A stretch of DNA of 10,911 nt from Spirochaetaceae bacterium. Its GTDB lineage: Bacteria > Spirochaetota > Spirochaetia > Treponematales > Breznakiellaceae. The notes beneath the pieces were generated by a model, which was not told the origin of the DNA, did no database searches, and was given only the letters and a program-made list of their open reading frames with translations. The stretch spans positions 1 through 10,911 of the forward strand of contig JAITCP010000042.1 of NCBI GenBank assembly GCA_031283025.1. The letters are read 5' to 3'. How positions within the stretch are numbered: the stretch's first letter is position 1; every line of letters begins with the position of its first letter. Below are positions 5,649-10,911 of the stretch, piece by piece. A program made the position numbers and the translations under genes.

Positions 5649-7760
5649 TTACCGCGCCGAATGTGTTGATCCGCTGTCCGCCTTGCGTTCAAAGTGGGAA
5701 AACTCCATGGAAAAGGTTGCTCGGCCCTGGCTTACACTGCGGAGGGCTGTCATAAAACCGAACATCTTTGCCATGGGGGCTGTTGCCTTTACCTGATCGC
5801 TCCCTGCTTTGGAATCCATGCTGAGTACCTGGCCGCCACGCTGGGTTACAAGGCTTATCACCTCCCCTACAAATTCCTTGGGAGAAAAAAGATCAACCGC
5901 CATAACGGGCTCTAAAAGAAACGGCTCCGCTTCCCTGGCGGCTTCGTCAAAGCCCATGCTGGCGCAGGCTTCGTAGGCGAATTCCGTTCCGGTTATTTCC
6001 GAGTATTCCATGCCAAGGACTGTTACTCCCACATCGATGCAGGGATAGCCCAGCAATATGCCGGAGGCCATTGCTCCCCTTACTCCCCGCTCCGCCGCTT
6101 CAAAAAGAGCGCCGGGTATACGCCCGCTGTCTTTGACGGCGCTGCTGTAATGGTTGCCCGATCCCCGTTTGAGGGGCTCCAGCCGGAGGGTGAGGGCTGC
6201 CGCGTTTTCTTTGCCGGCGATTACGCGGGAAAAGCGTACCGTCCGTTCCACGGTTTTGCCTATTGATTCCCGGTAGGTAACCTGGGGGTTTCCCGCTCTG
6301 GCCTGCAGGCCGTAATCCTTGAGTATTCTGGTTACAAGAACATCCAGGTGGAGTTCCCCCATGCCGGAAATAATTAACTGCCCTGTCTCCTCGTTTTCCC
6401 TGGCGGTAAAAGTGGGGTCTTCCCGTGAAAGCAGCTCAAGAATTTCCTTGAGCTTGTCCCCATCGGAAATAGTTTTGGGTTCCAGTGAAACGGAAATTAC
6501 CGGCTCGGGGAACTGCATGGTATCCAGCAGTACCGGCCAGCCTTCACTCCCAACAGTGTCCCCGGTTTGGGCCAGCTTCATCCCGATAATCACGCCGATG
6601 TCTCCCGCAGGCAGTTCGTCCAAAGGTTCAGATTTGTTGGAGTGCATCCTTAGTATGCGGTTGGCCCTTTCCCGCTTGCGCTTCCCCACATTGTAGAGCA
6701 TCGTTCCTGGCTTGATCGTTCCCGAATACATCCGCACATAACAGAGGCTTCCCGCTTCCCTGTCGTTCTGTATCTTGAACACCAGCCCCAGGGGAACCGC
6801 CGACGGATCACAGGGAACCGGCACATTATCTTCTTTCTTTGTATGATGTCCGGCGGCGGGCTTTACCTCGTCCGGCGCGGGAAGGTAATTCACCACCGCA
6901 TCGATGAGCGGCTGCACCCCCATATTGCGCCGGGACGCACCGGCCAGCACGGGGAGGAGTTTCCGTTCCAGTACGGCCTTGCGCATTTCCGCGCGGATAA
7001 GGCTTGCGGGAATTGCCTCCCCCGCGAGGAATTTATCCGTAACAGCGTCAGAAACGGCAGAAAGCGTGTCGATCAATTTTTCCCGCCACCGCTTGGCCTC
7101 GTCCTGCCGTTCGGGAGCCACCGGCTTGCGTGTAATAATTTCACCCTCGCCGCCTTCCCAGCGGAGTTCCTCCATTGCAAGTAAGTCGATCACCCCTTCA
7201 AAGGCGCTTTCCTTCCCAAGGGGTATCTGGAGCGCCGCCGTTTCCATGCCGAGTTTTGTTTTTATATCAGAAAGAACCCGGAAAAAATCGGCCCCTATCC
7301 GGTCCATCTTGTTTACATAGGCTATGCAGGGTACAAGGTAACGCTCCGCCTGCCGCCACACTGTTTCTGTCTGGGGTTCCACTCCTTTAACCGCGTCGAG
7401 GATCGCTACCGCGCCGTCCAGCACCCGCAGGGATCGTTCTACTTCGGCGGTAAAATCCACGTGCCCCGGCGTGTCGATAATGTTTATCTGATAGCCCCTT
7501 TCCAAAACCGCCGGAGCGGTTTTCCCTTCCGCTTCGCTCCGTTTCCAGTAAGCGGTAGTAGCGGCGCTTTGTATGGTAATTCCCCGTTCCTGTTCCTGTT
7601 CCATCCAGTCCATAATCGCTTCGCCGTCATCCACTTCTCCTATGCGATGGCTCTTGCCGGTATAGAAAAGAATCCTTTCTGTAGTGGTTGTTTTACCCGC
7701 ATCAATGTGGGCCATGATGCCGATGTTTCTCATAAAGCGCAGTTCCGTAAGCTTCTGCAT
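5649..7760 (-). CDS. translation elongation factor G, second type (EF-G2, spdEFG2-like)
   Basis: This 703-residue GTPase has the full EF-G plan. The GTP site is AHIDAGKTT (17-25), RGITIQSAAT (59-68), DTPGH (96-100) and NKMD (150-153). Domains II and III follow (GSLCYVRMYSGTI at 337-349, GMGELHLDVL at 466-475), then domains IV and V. The N-terminus (IGIMAHIDAGKTTTTERIL, VDDGEAIMDWM) is like mitochondrial EFG2 and spirochetal spdEFG2, not the ISAHIDSGKTT form of spdEFG1. The domain IV tip lacks the usual GGRGQYGH loop (about 512-525 here). The second loop reads GMEYSEITGTEF (583-594), with Ser or Glu where E. coli EF-G has H583. The Borrelia EF-G2 of this type works in ribosome recycling and not translocation; the same role is inferred here. 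The ATG has no ribosome-binding sequence; M10 is a possible second start. Confidence 0.88.
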   Translation of the reverse strand: MQKLTELRFMRNIGIMAHIDAGKTTTTERILFYTGKSHRIGEVDDGEAIMDWMEQEQERGITIQSAATTAYWKRSEAEGKTAPAVLERGYQINIIDTPGHVDFTAEVERSLRVLDGAVAILDAVKGVEPQTETVWRQAERYLVPCIAYVNKMDRIGADFFRVLSDIKTKLGMETAALQIPLGKESAFEGVIDLLAMEELRWEGGEGEIITRKPVAPERQDEAKRWREKLIDTLSAVSDAVTDKFLAGEAIPASLIRAEMRKAVLERKLLPVLAGASRRNMGVQPLIDAVVNYLPAPDEVKPAAGHHTKKEDNVPVPCDPSAVPLGLVFKIQNDREAGSLCYVRMYSGTIKPGTMLYNVGKRKRERANRILRMHSNKSEPLDELPAGDIGVIIGMKLAQTGDTVGSEGWPVLLDTMQFPEPVISVSLEPKTISDGDKLKEILELLSREDPTFTARENEETGQLIISGMGELHLDVLVTRILKDYGLQARAGNPQVTYRESIGKTVERTVRFSRVIAGKENAAALTLRLEPLKRGSGNHYSSAVKDSGRIPGALFEAAERGVRGAMASGILLGYPCIDVGVTVLGMEYSEITGTEFAYEACASMGFDEAAREAEPFLLEPVMAVDLFSPKEFVGEVISLVTQRGGQVLSMDSKAGSDQVKATAPMAKMFGFMTALRSVSQGRATFSMEFSHFERKADSGSTHSAR

Positions 7761-7766
7761 AGAGAT

Positions 7767-7796
7767 ATTGTAACAGTTTGCTTTATAGCATACAAT
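7767..7796. promoter_or_regulatory. symmetrical divergent promoter shared by EF-G2 and NDK-like genes
   Basis: On the plus strand TTGTAA (7768-7773), 17 bases, TACAAT (7791-7796) leads to the NDK-like gene. On the minus strand TTGTAT (7795-7790), 17 bases, TACAAT (7772-7767) leads to EF-G2. The -10 of each lies on the -35 of the other. On the minus side six bases separate the -10 from the ATG, so transcription would begin at its A (7760). On the plus side eight bases separate them, so the start is at or two bases before the ATG at 7805. Neither gene has a ribosome-binding sequence, which fits leaderless mRNAs. RNA polymerase could occupy only one direction at a time. Confidence 0.65.
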
Positions 7797-7804
7797 ACTC
7801 TTCT

Positions 7805-8971
7805 ATGAATGAACCGAATGAACTTTCTTATGTGTTAATAACACCCTACACAATTGCAAAAAGCAGAACCGGAGGGGTTTTAGCCCGGCTCCTGTCCAGG
7901 GCCGACCTTGAGCTTGCGGGTGCCCAGATGATCATTCCCAATGAAACCTTTGCCATGAATTATGCCCAGCTCCTAAGAAAGGAAAACGTAAAAGACGATC
8001 TTACCCTGCTTGCGGATTATGTGGAACAAAATTTTATTTCCGGCGGCAGGCCGCACCGTATTCTGCTCCTCCTGTTCCGGGGGCCTGACGCCTGCCGGAA
8101 GCTTTCCGATATTTGCGGCGCCCTTTATGCGGAACACCGCGGAATTGAATCGTTAACGGGTGAAACAATCCGGGATACCTATGCGGATCTTATTTTTGAC
8201 AACGGTGATCCGAACAAAGTCAGCTACTTTGAACCTGCCGTCCTTACCCCCCGGAATCAACGGGATGCCAACAGGGATTTGGCGCTGATCGCCCACTTTC
8301 TAAAAGGGCGGGAAAATCTTGTGGCCAATGTAGAATATCCTGATCCTTCCAAAATTGAACAAACACTGGTTATTCTAAAGCCGGATAACTGGAACTATGC
8401 GTCTTCCAAACCCGGTACGATTATTGATATGTTTTCCCGGACGGGAATGCGCATTGTGGGGATTAAGGTACACCAGTTTACCCAGGAAGAAGCCCTGCAT
8501 TTTTACGGCCCGGTAGAGGCGGTTCTAAAAGAAAAACTTGCTCCGGTATTCGGGGGGAAGGCGGCGGAAATTCTGGAAAAAGAATTTTCCGTTACGCTAA
8601 GCGATGACACAAAAAAAATATTGACGGAAAGTTTTGGCAAGGAATACGCCCAAAGCCAGTTTAGGGACATTATTGAATTTATGTCCGGCGAACGTCCGGG
8701 CTCCGAGAAAAACAACAAACCGGTCAAGACACTGATCCTTATTTATGAGGGAGAAGGGGCAGTGAAAAAAATCCGTGAAGTATTGGGCCCCACTGACCCC
8801 CTTAAAGCGCCGGGGGGTACGGTGCGCCGGGAGTTCGGCAGCAATATAATGGTAAACACGGCCCATGCTTCCGATTCAACGGAAAGTTTTGAGCGCGAAC
8901 AGGCTATTGTAAAAATCAGGGAGAATACCCTGCAGGACATTATCGGGGAATTCCTGGGACAACGGACGTAA
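7805..8971 (+). CDS. double-domain nucleoside diphosphate kinase-like protein
   Basis: The protein (388 residues from the ATG at 7805) contains two NDK-like halves; NDK moves phosphate from ATP to other nucleoside diphosphates through a phosphohistidine. The second half (about 186-388) keeps the key elements: TLVILKPD (187-194), GPTDP (328-332), GGTVRREFG (337-345), and NTAHASDS with the catalytic H354. It also carries an extra segment of about 55 residues (250-306) not found in ordinary 140-150 residue NDKs. The first half (about 7-150) has the same layout but is degenerate: TPY replaces KPD, and no histidine stands at the active-site position (NKVSYFEPAV). It may serve regulation or assembly. 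The start at 7805 is chosen over an in-frame ATG at 7778, because 7778 lies inside the promoter and adds nine unconserved residues. Confidence 0.8.
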   Translation: MNEPNELSYVLITPYTIAKSRTGGVLARLLSRADLELAGAQMIIPNETFAMNYAQLLRKENVKDDLTLLADYVEQNFISGGRPHRILLLLFRGPDACRKLSDICGALYAEHRGIESLTGETIRDTYADLIFDNGDPNKVSYFEPAVLTPRNQRDANRDLALIAHFLKGRENLVANVEYPDPSKIEQTLVILKPDNWNYASSKPGTIIDMFSRTGMRIVGIKVHQFTQEEALHFYGPVEAVLKEKLAPVFGGKAAEILEKEFSVTLSDDTKKILTESFGKEYAQSQFRDIIEFMSGERPGSEKNNKPVKTLILIYEGEGAVKKIREVLGPTDPLKAPGGTVRREFGSNIMVNTAHASDSTESFEREQAIVKIRENTLQDIIGEFLGQRT

Positions 8972-8973
8972 GA

Positions 8974-8996
8974 AGAAACTGAAGTTTCTGAACAAC
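8974..8996. repeat. palindromic repeat D, half copy
   Basis: AGAAACT (8974-8980), GA, AGTTTCT (8983-8989) form a hairpin, followed by GAACAACT, the right outer arm of the repeat family. The matching left outer arm is missing, because the repeat abuts the NDK-like stop codon (8969-8971). Read on the minus strand it lies just past the tRNA-Leu gene and is followed by TTTCTTCTTACG, so it may help end tRNA transcription. Confidence 0.6.
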
Positions 8997-9002
8997 TCGT
9001 AA

Positions 9003-9085
9003 TGCCGGGGATGAGATTTGAACTCACACGGCCTTGCGGCCAGGGGATTTTAAGTCCCCGGTGTCTACCATTCCACCACCCCGGC
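9003..9085 (-). tRNA. tRNA-Leu (anticodon UAA)
   Basis: Read on the minus strand, the acceptor stem GCCGGGG (9085-9079) pairs fully with CCCCGGC (9010-9004), with discriminator base A at 9003. The D arm carries GGTGGAATGGTAGACACC. The anticodon stem GGGGA/TCCCC holds the loop CTTAAAA, giving anticodon UAA, which reads UUA. A long variable arm (GGCC-GCAA-GGCC) marks a class II tRNA, as expected for Leu. The T arm has the GTTCAAATC loop. The CCA end is not encoded (TT follows), so CCA must be added by the nucleotidyltransferase. The gene stands alone between the NDK-like and TatD genes, opposite to both. Confidence 0.97.
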
Positions 9086-9104
9086 GGGAATGTTTGTTTA
9101 TCAG

Positions 9105-9136
9105 ACTTGTTCAAAAACTGAAGTTTTTGAGCAACT
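9105..9136. repeat. palindromic repeat E, in the leader of tRNA-Leu
   Basis: ACTTGTTCAAAAACT (9105-9119), GA, AGTTTTTGAGCAACT (9122-9136) form 15-base arms with two mismatches, flanked by CTATTATA. It lies between the tRNA promoter and the tRNA, so most of the hairpin would be transcribed as the 5' leader that RNase P removes. Confidence 0.75.
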
Positions 9137-9138
9137 CT

Positions 9139-9167
9139 ATTATAACAGAACGTAAGTGTCTGGTCAA
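9139..9167 (-). promoter_or_regulatory. sigma-70-type promoter of tRNA-Leu
   Basis: Read on the minus strand, TTGACC (9167-9162), 17 bases, then a perfect TATAAT (9144-9139). The start would be near 9132, inside repeat E. The -10 element is made of the TATAATAG flank that accompanies members of the palindrome family. It is the strongest promoter match in the window. The -35 ends next to GAGG (9169-9172), the likely ribosome site of tatD on the other strand. Confidence 0.7.
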
Positions 9168-9187
9168 CGAGGTAACCAAAGACGTAA

Positions 9188-9991
9188 ATGCTGATTGATA
9201 CCCATGCCCATCTTTCCATTTTGAAGGAACGGGGTATAGACCCCCATGAAACCCTTAAAGAACTGTTTGCATCCGGCTTTAGGGGTATTATAGACATCAG
9301 CCTTGAACCGGACGATTTGTTTGGCCGCATGGAAGAATTTTCCGTTTACCCCCAAGTGTACTTTGCCAGCGGCCTTTGGCCCCACGGTTCCTCTATTGCC
9401 AACCGCGAAACGCTGGTGGGGAAATTGAAGCAAAACCTCCACGCGGTGAAGCAGGGGGAACACGCTTCCAAACTCTGCGCTCTGGGGGAGTTTGGCCTGG
9501 ATCACCATTGGAACGACGGGGAAGCCGGTACGGCGGATTTGCCCGGCGAGCGTGAGTTGATGGAAATGCAGTTGGAAGCGGCAGCGGAACTGCCGGTGAT
9601 CATTCATTCACGGGATGCGGCAAAAGAAACGGCGGAAATCCTGTCCCGCTATCCGCTTACCCGCGGGGTAATACACTGTTTTTCCTACGGCAAGGAAGAT
9701 GCAAAAATCTTTTTAGACCTGGGGTATTATATTTCCTTTGCGGGAAACATCACTTACAAAAATGCGGGAGACATTCGTGAAGCCTGCAAAGCCGTACCCG
9801 CAGACAGGCTGCTTCTGGAAACAGACTGCCCCTATCTGGCGCCGGTTCCCCACCGGGGGAAGCCCGCCCACCCCGGCATGGTGGAGGAGGCCTACAAAAC
9901 GGCGGCGGAAATCCGGGGCGCAAGCATAGAAGCGCTGGCGGAACAAATTGCGGAAAATGCCGGGAAACTTTTTGGCATTACGGGCTGGTAA
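9188..9991 (+). CDS. TatD-family metal-dependent hydrolase (DNase)
   Basis: TatD proteins are metal-dependent hydrolases with a TIM-barrel fold; E. coli TatD is a 3'-5' exonuclease linked to DNA repair. All family metal ligands are visible: DTHAH (D4, H6, H8), GEFGLD with E101, IHSR with H140, IHCF with H163, and ETDCPYLAP with D213. The length of 267 residues is normal. The protein is soluble, with no signal peptide. The ATG at 9188 starts MLIDTHAHL as usual for the family. The only ribosome-like sequence, GAGG (9169-9172), is unusually far away, about 15 bases, so translation may be modest. It converges on the nitroreductase gene, with 24 bp between the stops and no terminator. It is not part of an operon here, so its exact substrate cannot be read from context. 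Confidence 0.9.
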   Translation: MLIDTHAHLSILKERGIDPHETLKELFASGFRGIIDISLEPDDLFGRMEEFSVYPQVYFASGLWPHGSSIANRETLVGKLKQNLHAVKQGEHASKLCALGEFGLDHHWNDGEAGTADLPGERELMEMQLEAAAELPVIIHSRDAAKETAEILSRYPLTRGVIHCFSYGKEDAKIFLDLGYYISFAGNITYKNAGDIREACKAVPADRLLLETDCPYLAPVPHRGKPAHPGMVEEAYKTAAEIRGASIEALAEQIAENAGKLFGITGW

Positions 9992-10015
9992 ATATCCCCG
10001 TACTTATTGATCTTT

Positions 10016-10585
10016 TCATTTGTAGGTAACTATCTTATCGGCGCTGTTTCTGGGTGAGGCGGAACTGACAGCATCGACATTTGCGGGGAGCCTGCCAATT
10101 CGTATAACGGCTATGGCGCTGACGTTATCCGGTAATCCCAAATCTTTTTTGAAATCTTTATTTATTGTGTCAATGGGGCCTGTATAAATTCTGGATCCAA
10201 GCCCCAAAGCCTGAGCGGCAAGGTACATACTTTGAACCGCCAAACCGCAATCCAGAATGACCGCTCCGTTTGTTTTGCCGTCTCCGGCAGCGGAAACAAC
10301 AATGAGAATGCTGCCATCGGTTACCTGGGGTATTATTTTCTTTGCCAAAGCCTGATTCTGCACTACCGTAAAATGCCACGGCTGCCCGTTGCGGGCGCTT
10401 GGAGCCCTTATCCCCGCCTGAATAATAAGATCAAGTTCCGCTTTTGTTACTGTTGCGGAAGAATAATTCCTTGCCGCAAAATGATTGAGTATTGTACTTA
10501 TGGCAGGATCATTCCTGTTCTGGGCGGAAAGGAAAAAAACGCAAAAGACTAAAAAAACGCCAAAAAACACAGTGAATTTTTTCAT
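10016..10585 (-). CDS. exported nitroreductase-family flavoprotein
   Basis: The 189-residue protein has a nitroreductase fold: IIQAGIRAPSARNGQPWHF (54-72, motif APSxxNxQPW), then GAVILDCGLAVQSMYLAAQALGLGS (107-131), and a C-terminal IAVIRIGRLP (158-167). Such enzymes use FMN and NAD(P)H to reduce nitro compounds, quinones or flavins. The start is set at ATG 10585 because AAGGAG lies 6 bases before it; a TTG two codons earlier touches the ribosome site and is unlikely. The N-terminus MKKFTVFFGVFLVFCVFFLSAQ is a clear signal peptide, probably cut after LSA. Export is unusual, as most family members are cytoplasmic, and it raises the question of how FMN and electrons are supplied. The first Arg of the usual FMN-phosphate motif RRSxRxF is missing (HFAARNY, 35-41). 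Confidence 0.85.
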   Translation of the reverse strand: MKKFTVFFGVFLVFCVFFLSAQNRNDPAISTILNHFAARNYSSATVTKAELDLIIQAGIRAPSARNGQPWHFTVVQNQALAKKIIPQVTDGSILIVVSAAGDGKTNGAVILDCGLAVQSMYLAAQALGLGSRIYTGPIDTINKDFKKDLGLPDNVSAIAVIRIGRLPANVDAVSSASPRNSADKIVTYK

Positions 10586-10637
10586 AAACAACTCCTTTCA
10601 TTAATTTTGGGTCATTTCTCTGATAACCCTTTATTAG

Positions 10638-10669
10638 AGTTGTTCGGAAACTTCAGTTTCTGAACAACT
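10638..10669. repeat. palindromic repeat F, in the nitroreductase leader
   Basis: AGTTGTTCGGAAACT (10638-10652), TC, AGTTTCTGAACAACT (10655-10669) form 15-base arms with one mismatch, followed by TCCTATTA as in copy A. The centre reads CTTCAG, so the core is in the opposite orientation to copies A and E. It lies between a likely promoter and the nitroreductase start. Confidence 0.75.
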
Positions 10670-10681
10670 TCCTATTACAAT

Positions 10682-10690
10682 AGTATACCA
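10682..10690 (-). promoter_or_regulatory. extended -10 promoter, nitroreductase gene
   Basis: Read on the minus strand, TGG (10690-10688) precedes TATACT (10687-10682), an extended -10 element (TGnTATACT). No good -35 lies 17 bases further out, as extended -10 promoters often lack one. The transcript would start near 10675 and carry repeat F in a leader of about 90 nt. Confidence 0.4.
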
Positions 10691-10742
10691 CAGATTGCTT
10701 ACAATTTCTTACTTTGTGATCTTCTAGCCTTCGCATGAACTT

Positions 10743-10911
10743 TTACTCATACATGGTAAAAGCCGCCCAGTAGTAGGGATGGCTCCATTTTTCATCCCCG
10801 CGAAATTCCTGCTTAACCTGATAATACGCTTCCCTGAACGACAGCCCTTCTTTAATTACCTTCCCGTATAACCGCGACATAAATTCTGATGTCCCGTCGT
10901 CGCTTATTGAC
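10743..10911 (-). CDS. CHAT-domain protein, C-terminal end (cut by window)
   Basis: Only the last 55 residues are inside the window; the frame is open to the right edge and ends with TAA at 10743-10745. The sequence reads ISDDGTSEFMSRLYGKVI, then EGLSFREAYYQVKQEF, and ends WSHPYYWAAFTMYE. This order (D-G-T-S-x-F-M, a helix with EA-x-x-x-V, then HPYYWAAF) is the typical end of CHAT domains, caspase-like cysteine peptidase domains often found after TPR repeats or in prey and activator proteins of bacterial immune systems. The catalytic His-Cys pair lies upstream of the visible part, so activity cannot be judged. The nitroreductase gene follows on the same strand after 157 bp with its own likely promoter. 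Family assignment is fairly sure; function is open. Confidence 0.8.
   Translation of the reverse strand, partial: SISDDGTSEFMSRLYGKVIKEGLSFREAYYQVKQEFRGDEKWSHPYYWAAFTMYE

Noticed and set aside
7778..7804. Earlier ATG start for the NDK-like gene at 7778
   Set aside because: It lies between the -35 and -10 elements of the promoter, has no ribosome site and adds nine residues that do not resemble the NDK start.
10586..10591. TTG start two codons upstream for the nitroreductase
   Set aside because: It touches the AAGGAG sequence, leaving no spacing. The ATG at 10585 is 6 bases away and begins the MKK signal peptide.

Overview
This window looks like chromosomal DNA from a treponeme-type spirochete, most likely a roughly 50% GC relative of the termite-gut treponemes. 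The evidence is a BMP/TmpC-type lipoprotein with a spirochetal lipobox, an EF-G of the second spirochetal type (spdEFG2-like), a ParC of the short form also seen in Bacteroidetes, and the heavy load of intergenic palindromes. This is inference from family resemblance; there is no rRNA gene here to settle it. No phage, CRISPR array or complete mobile element is present.

Layout: positions 4-186 hold the broken N-terminus of an IS1182-like transposase, followed by a run of four hairpins (174-328). A BMP/PnrA-type nucleoside-binding lipoprotein gene lies on the minus strand (324-1442), with a good promoter. A divergent small conserved gene (1593-1811, +) follows, then a two-hairpin module (1834-1904) that separates it from the convergent topoisomerase IV subunit A gene parC (1911-3839, -). 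The 473-bp gap 3840-4312 contains no gene. It holds a roughly 140-bp element with terminal inverted repeats enclosing two hairpins, three further palindromes and the promoter region of an Rrf2-family regulator (4313-4756, +). A low-complexity Gly/Ala-rich protein (5021-5575, +) comes next. It is convergent with an EF-G2-like gene (5649-7760, -), which shares one symmetrical divergent promoter with a double-domain nucleoside diphosphate kinase-like gene (7805-8971, +). Then come tRNA-Leu(UAA) (9003-9085, -), a TatD-family hydrolase (9188-9991, +), an exported nitroreductase-like protein (10016-10585, -) and the C-terminal end of a CHAT-domain protease-like protein cut by the window edge (10743-10911, -).

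The genes are mostly single transcription units of housekeeping type (DNA topology, translation, nucleotide metabolism, DNA repair) and not one pathway. I find no new multi-gene system. What stands out is non-coding. One palindrome family appears to be modular: outer arms, loop cores and flanks recur in different combinations. A two-hairpin module occurs twice with changed stem sequences but the same loops (GCA/GA internal loop, then an AACCG pentaloop), which suggests selection on structure. The fusA2/ndk promoter is read in both directions and would give leaderless or nearly leaderless mRNAs on both sides.
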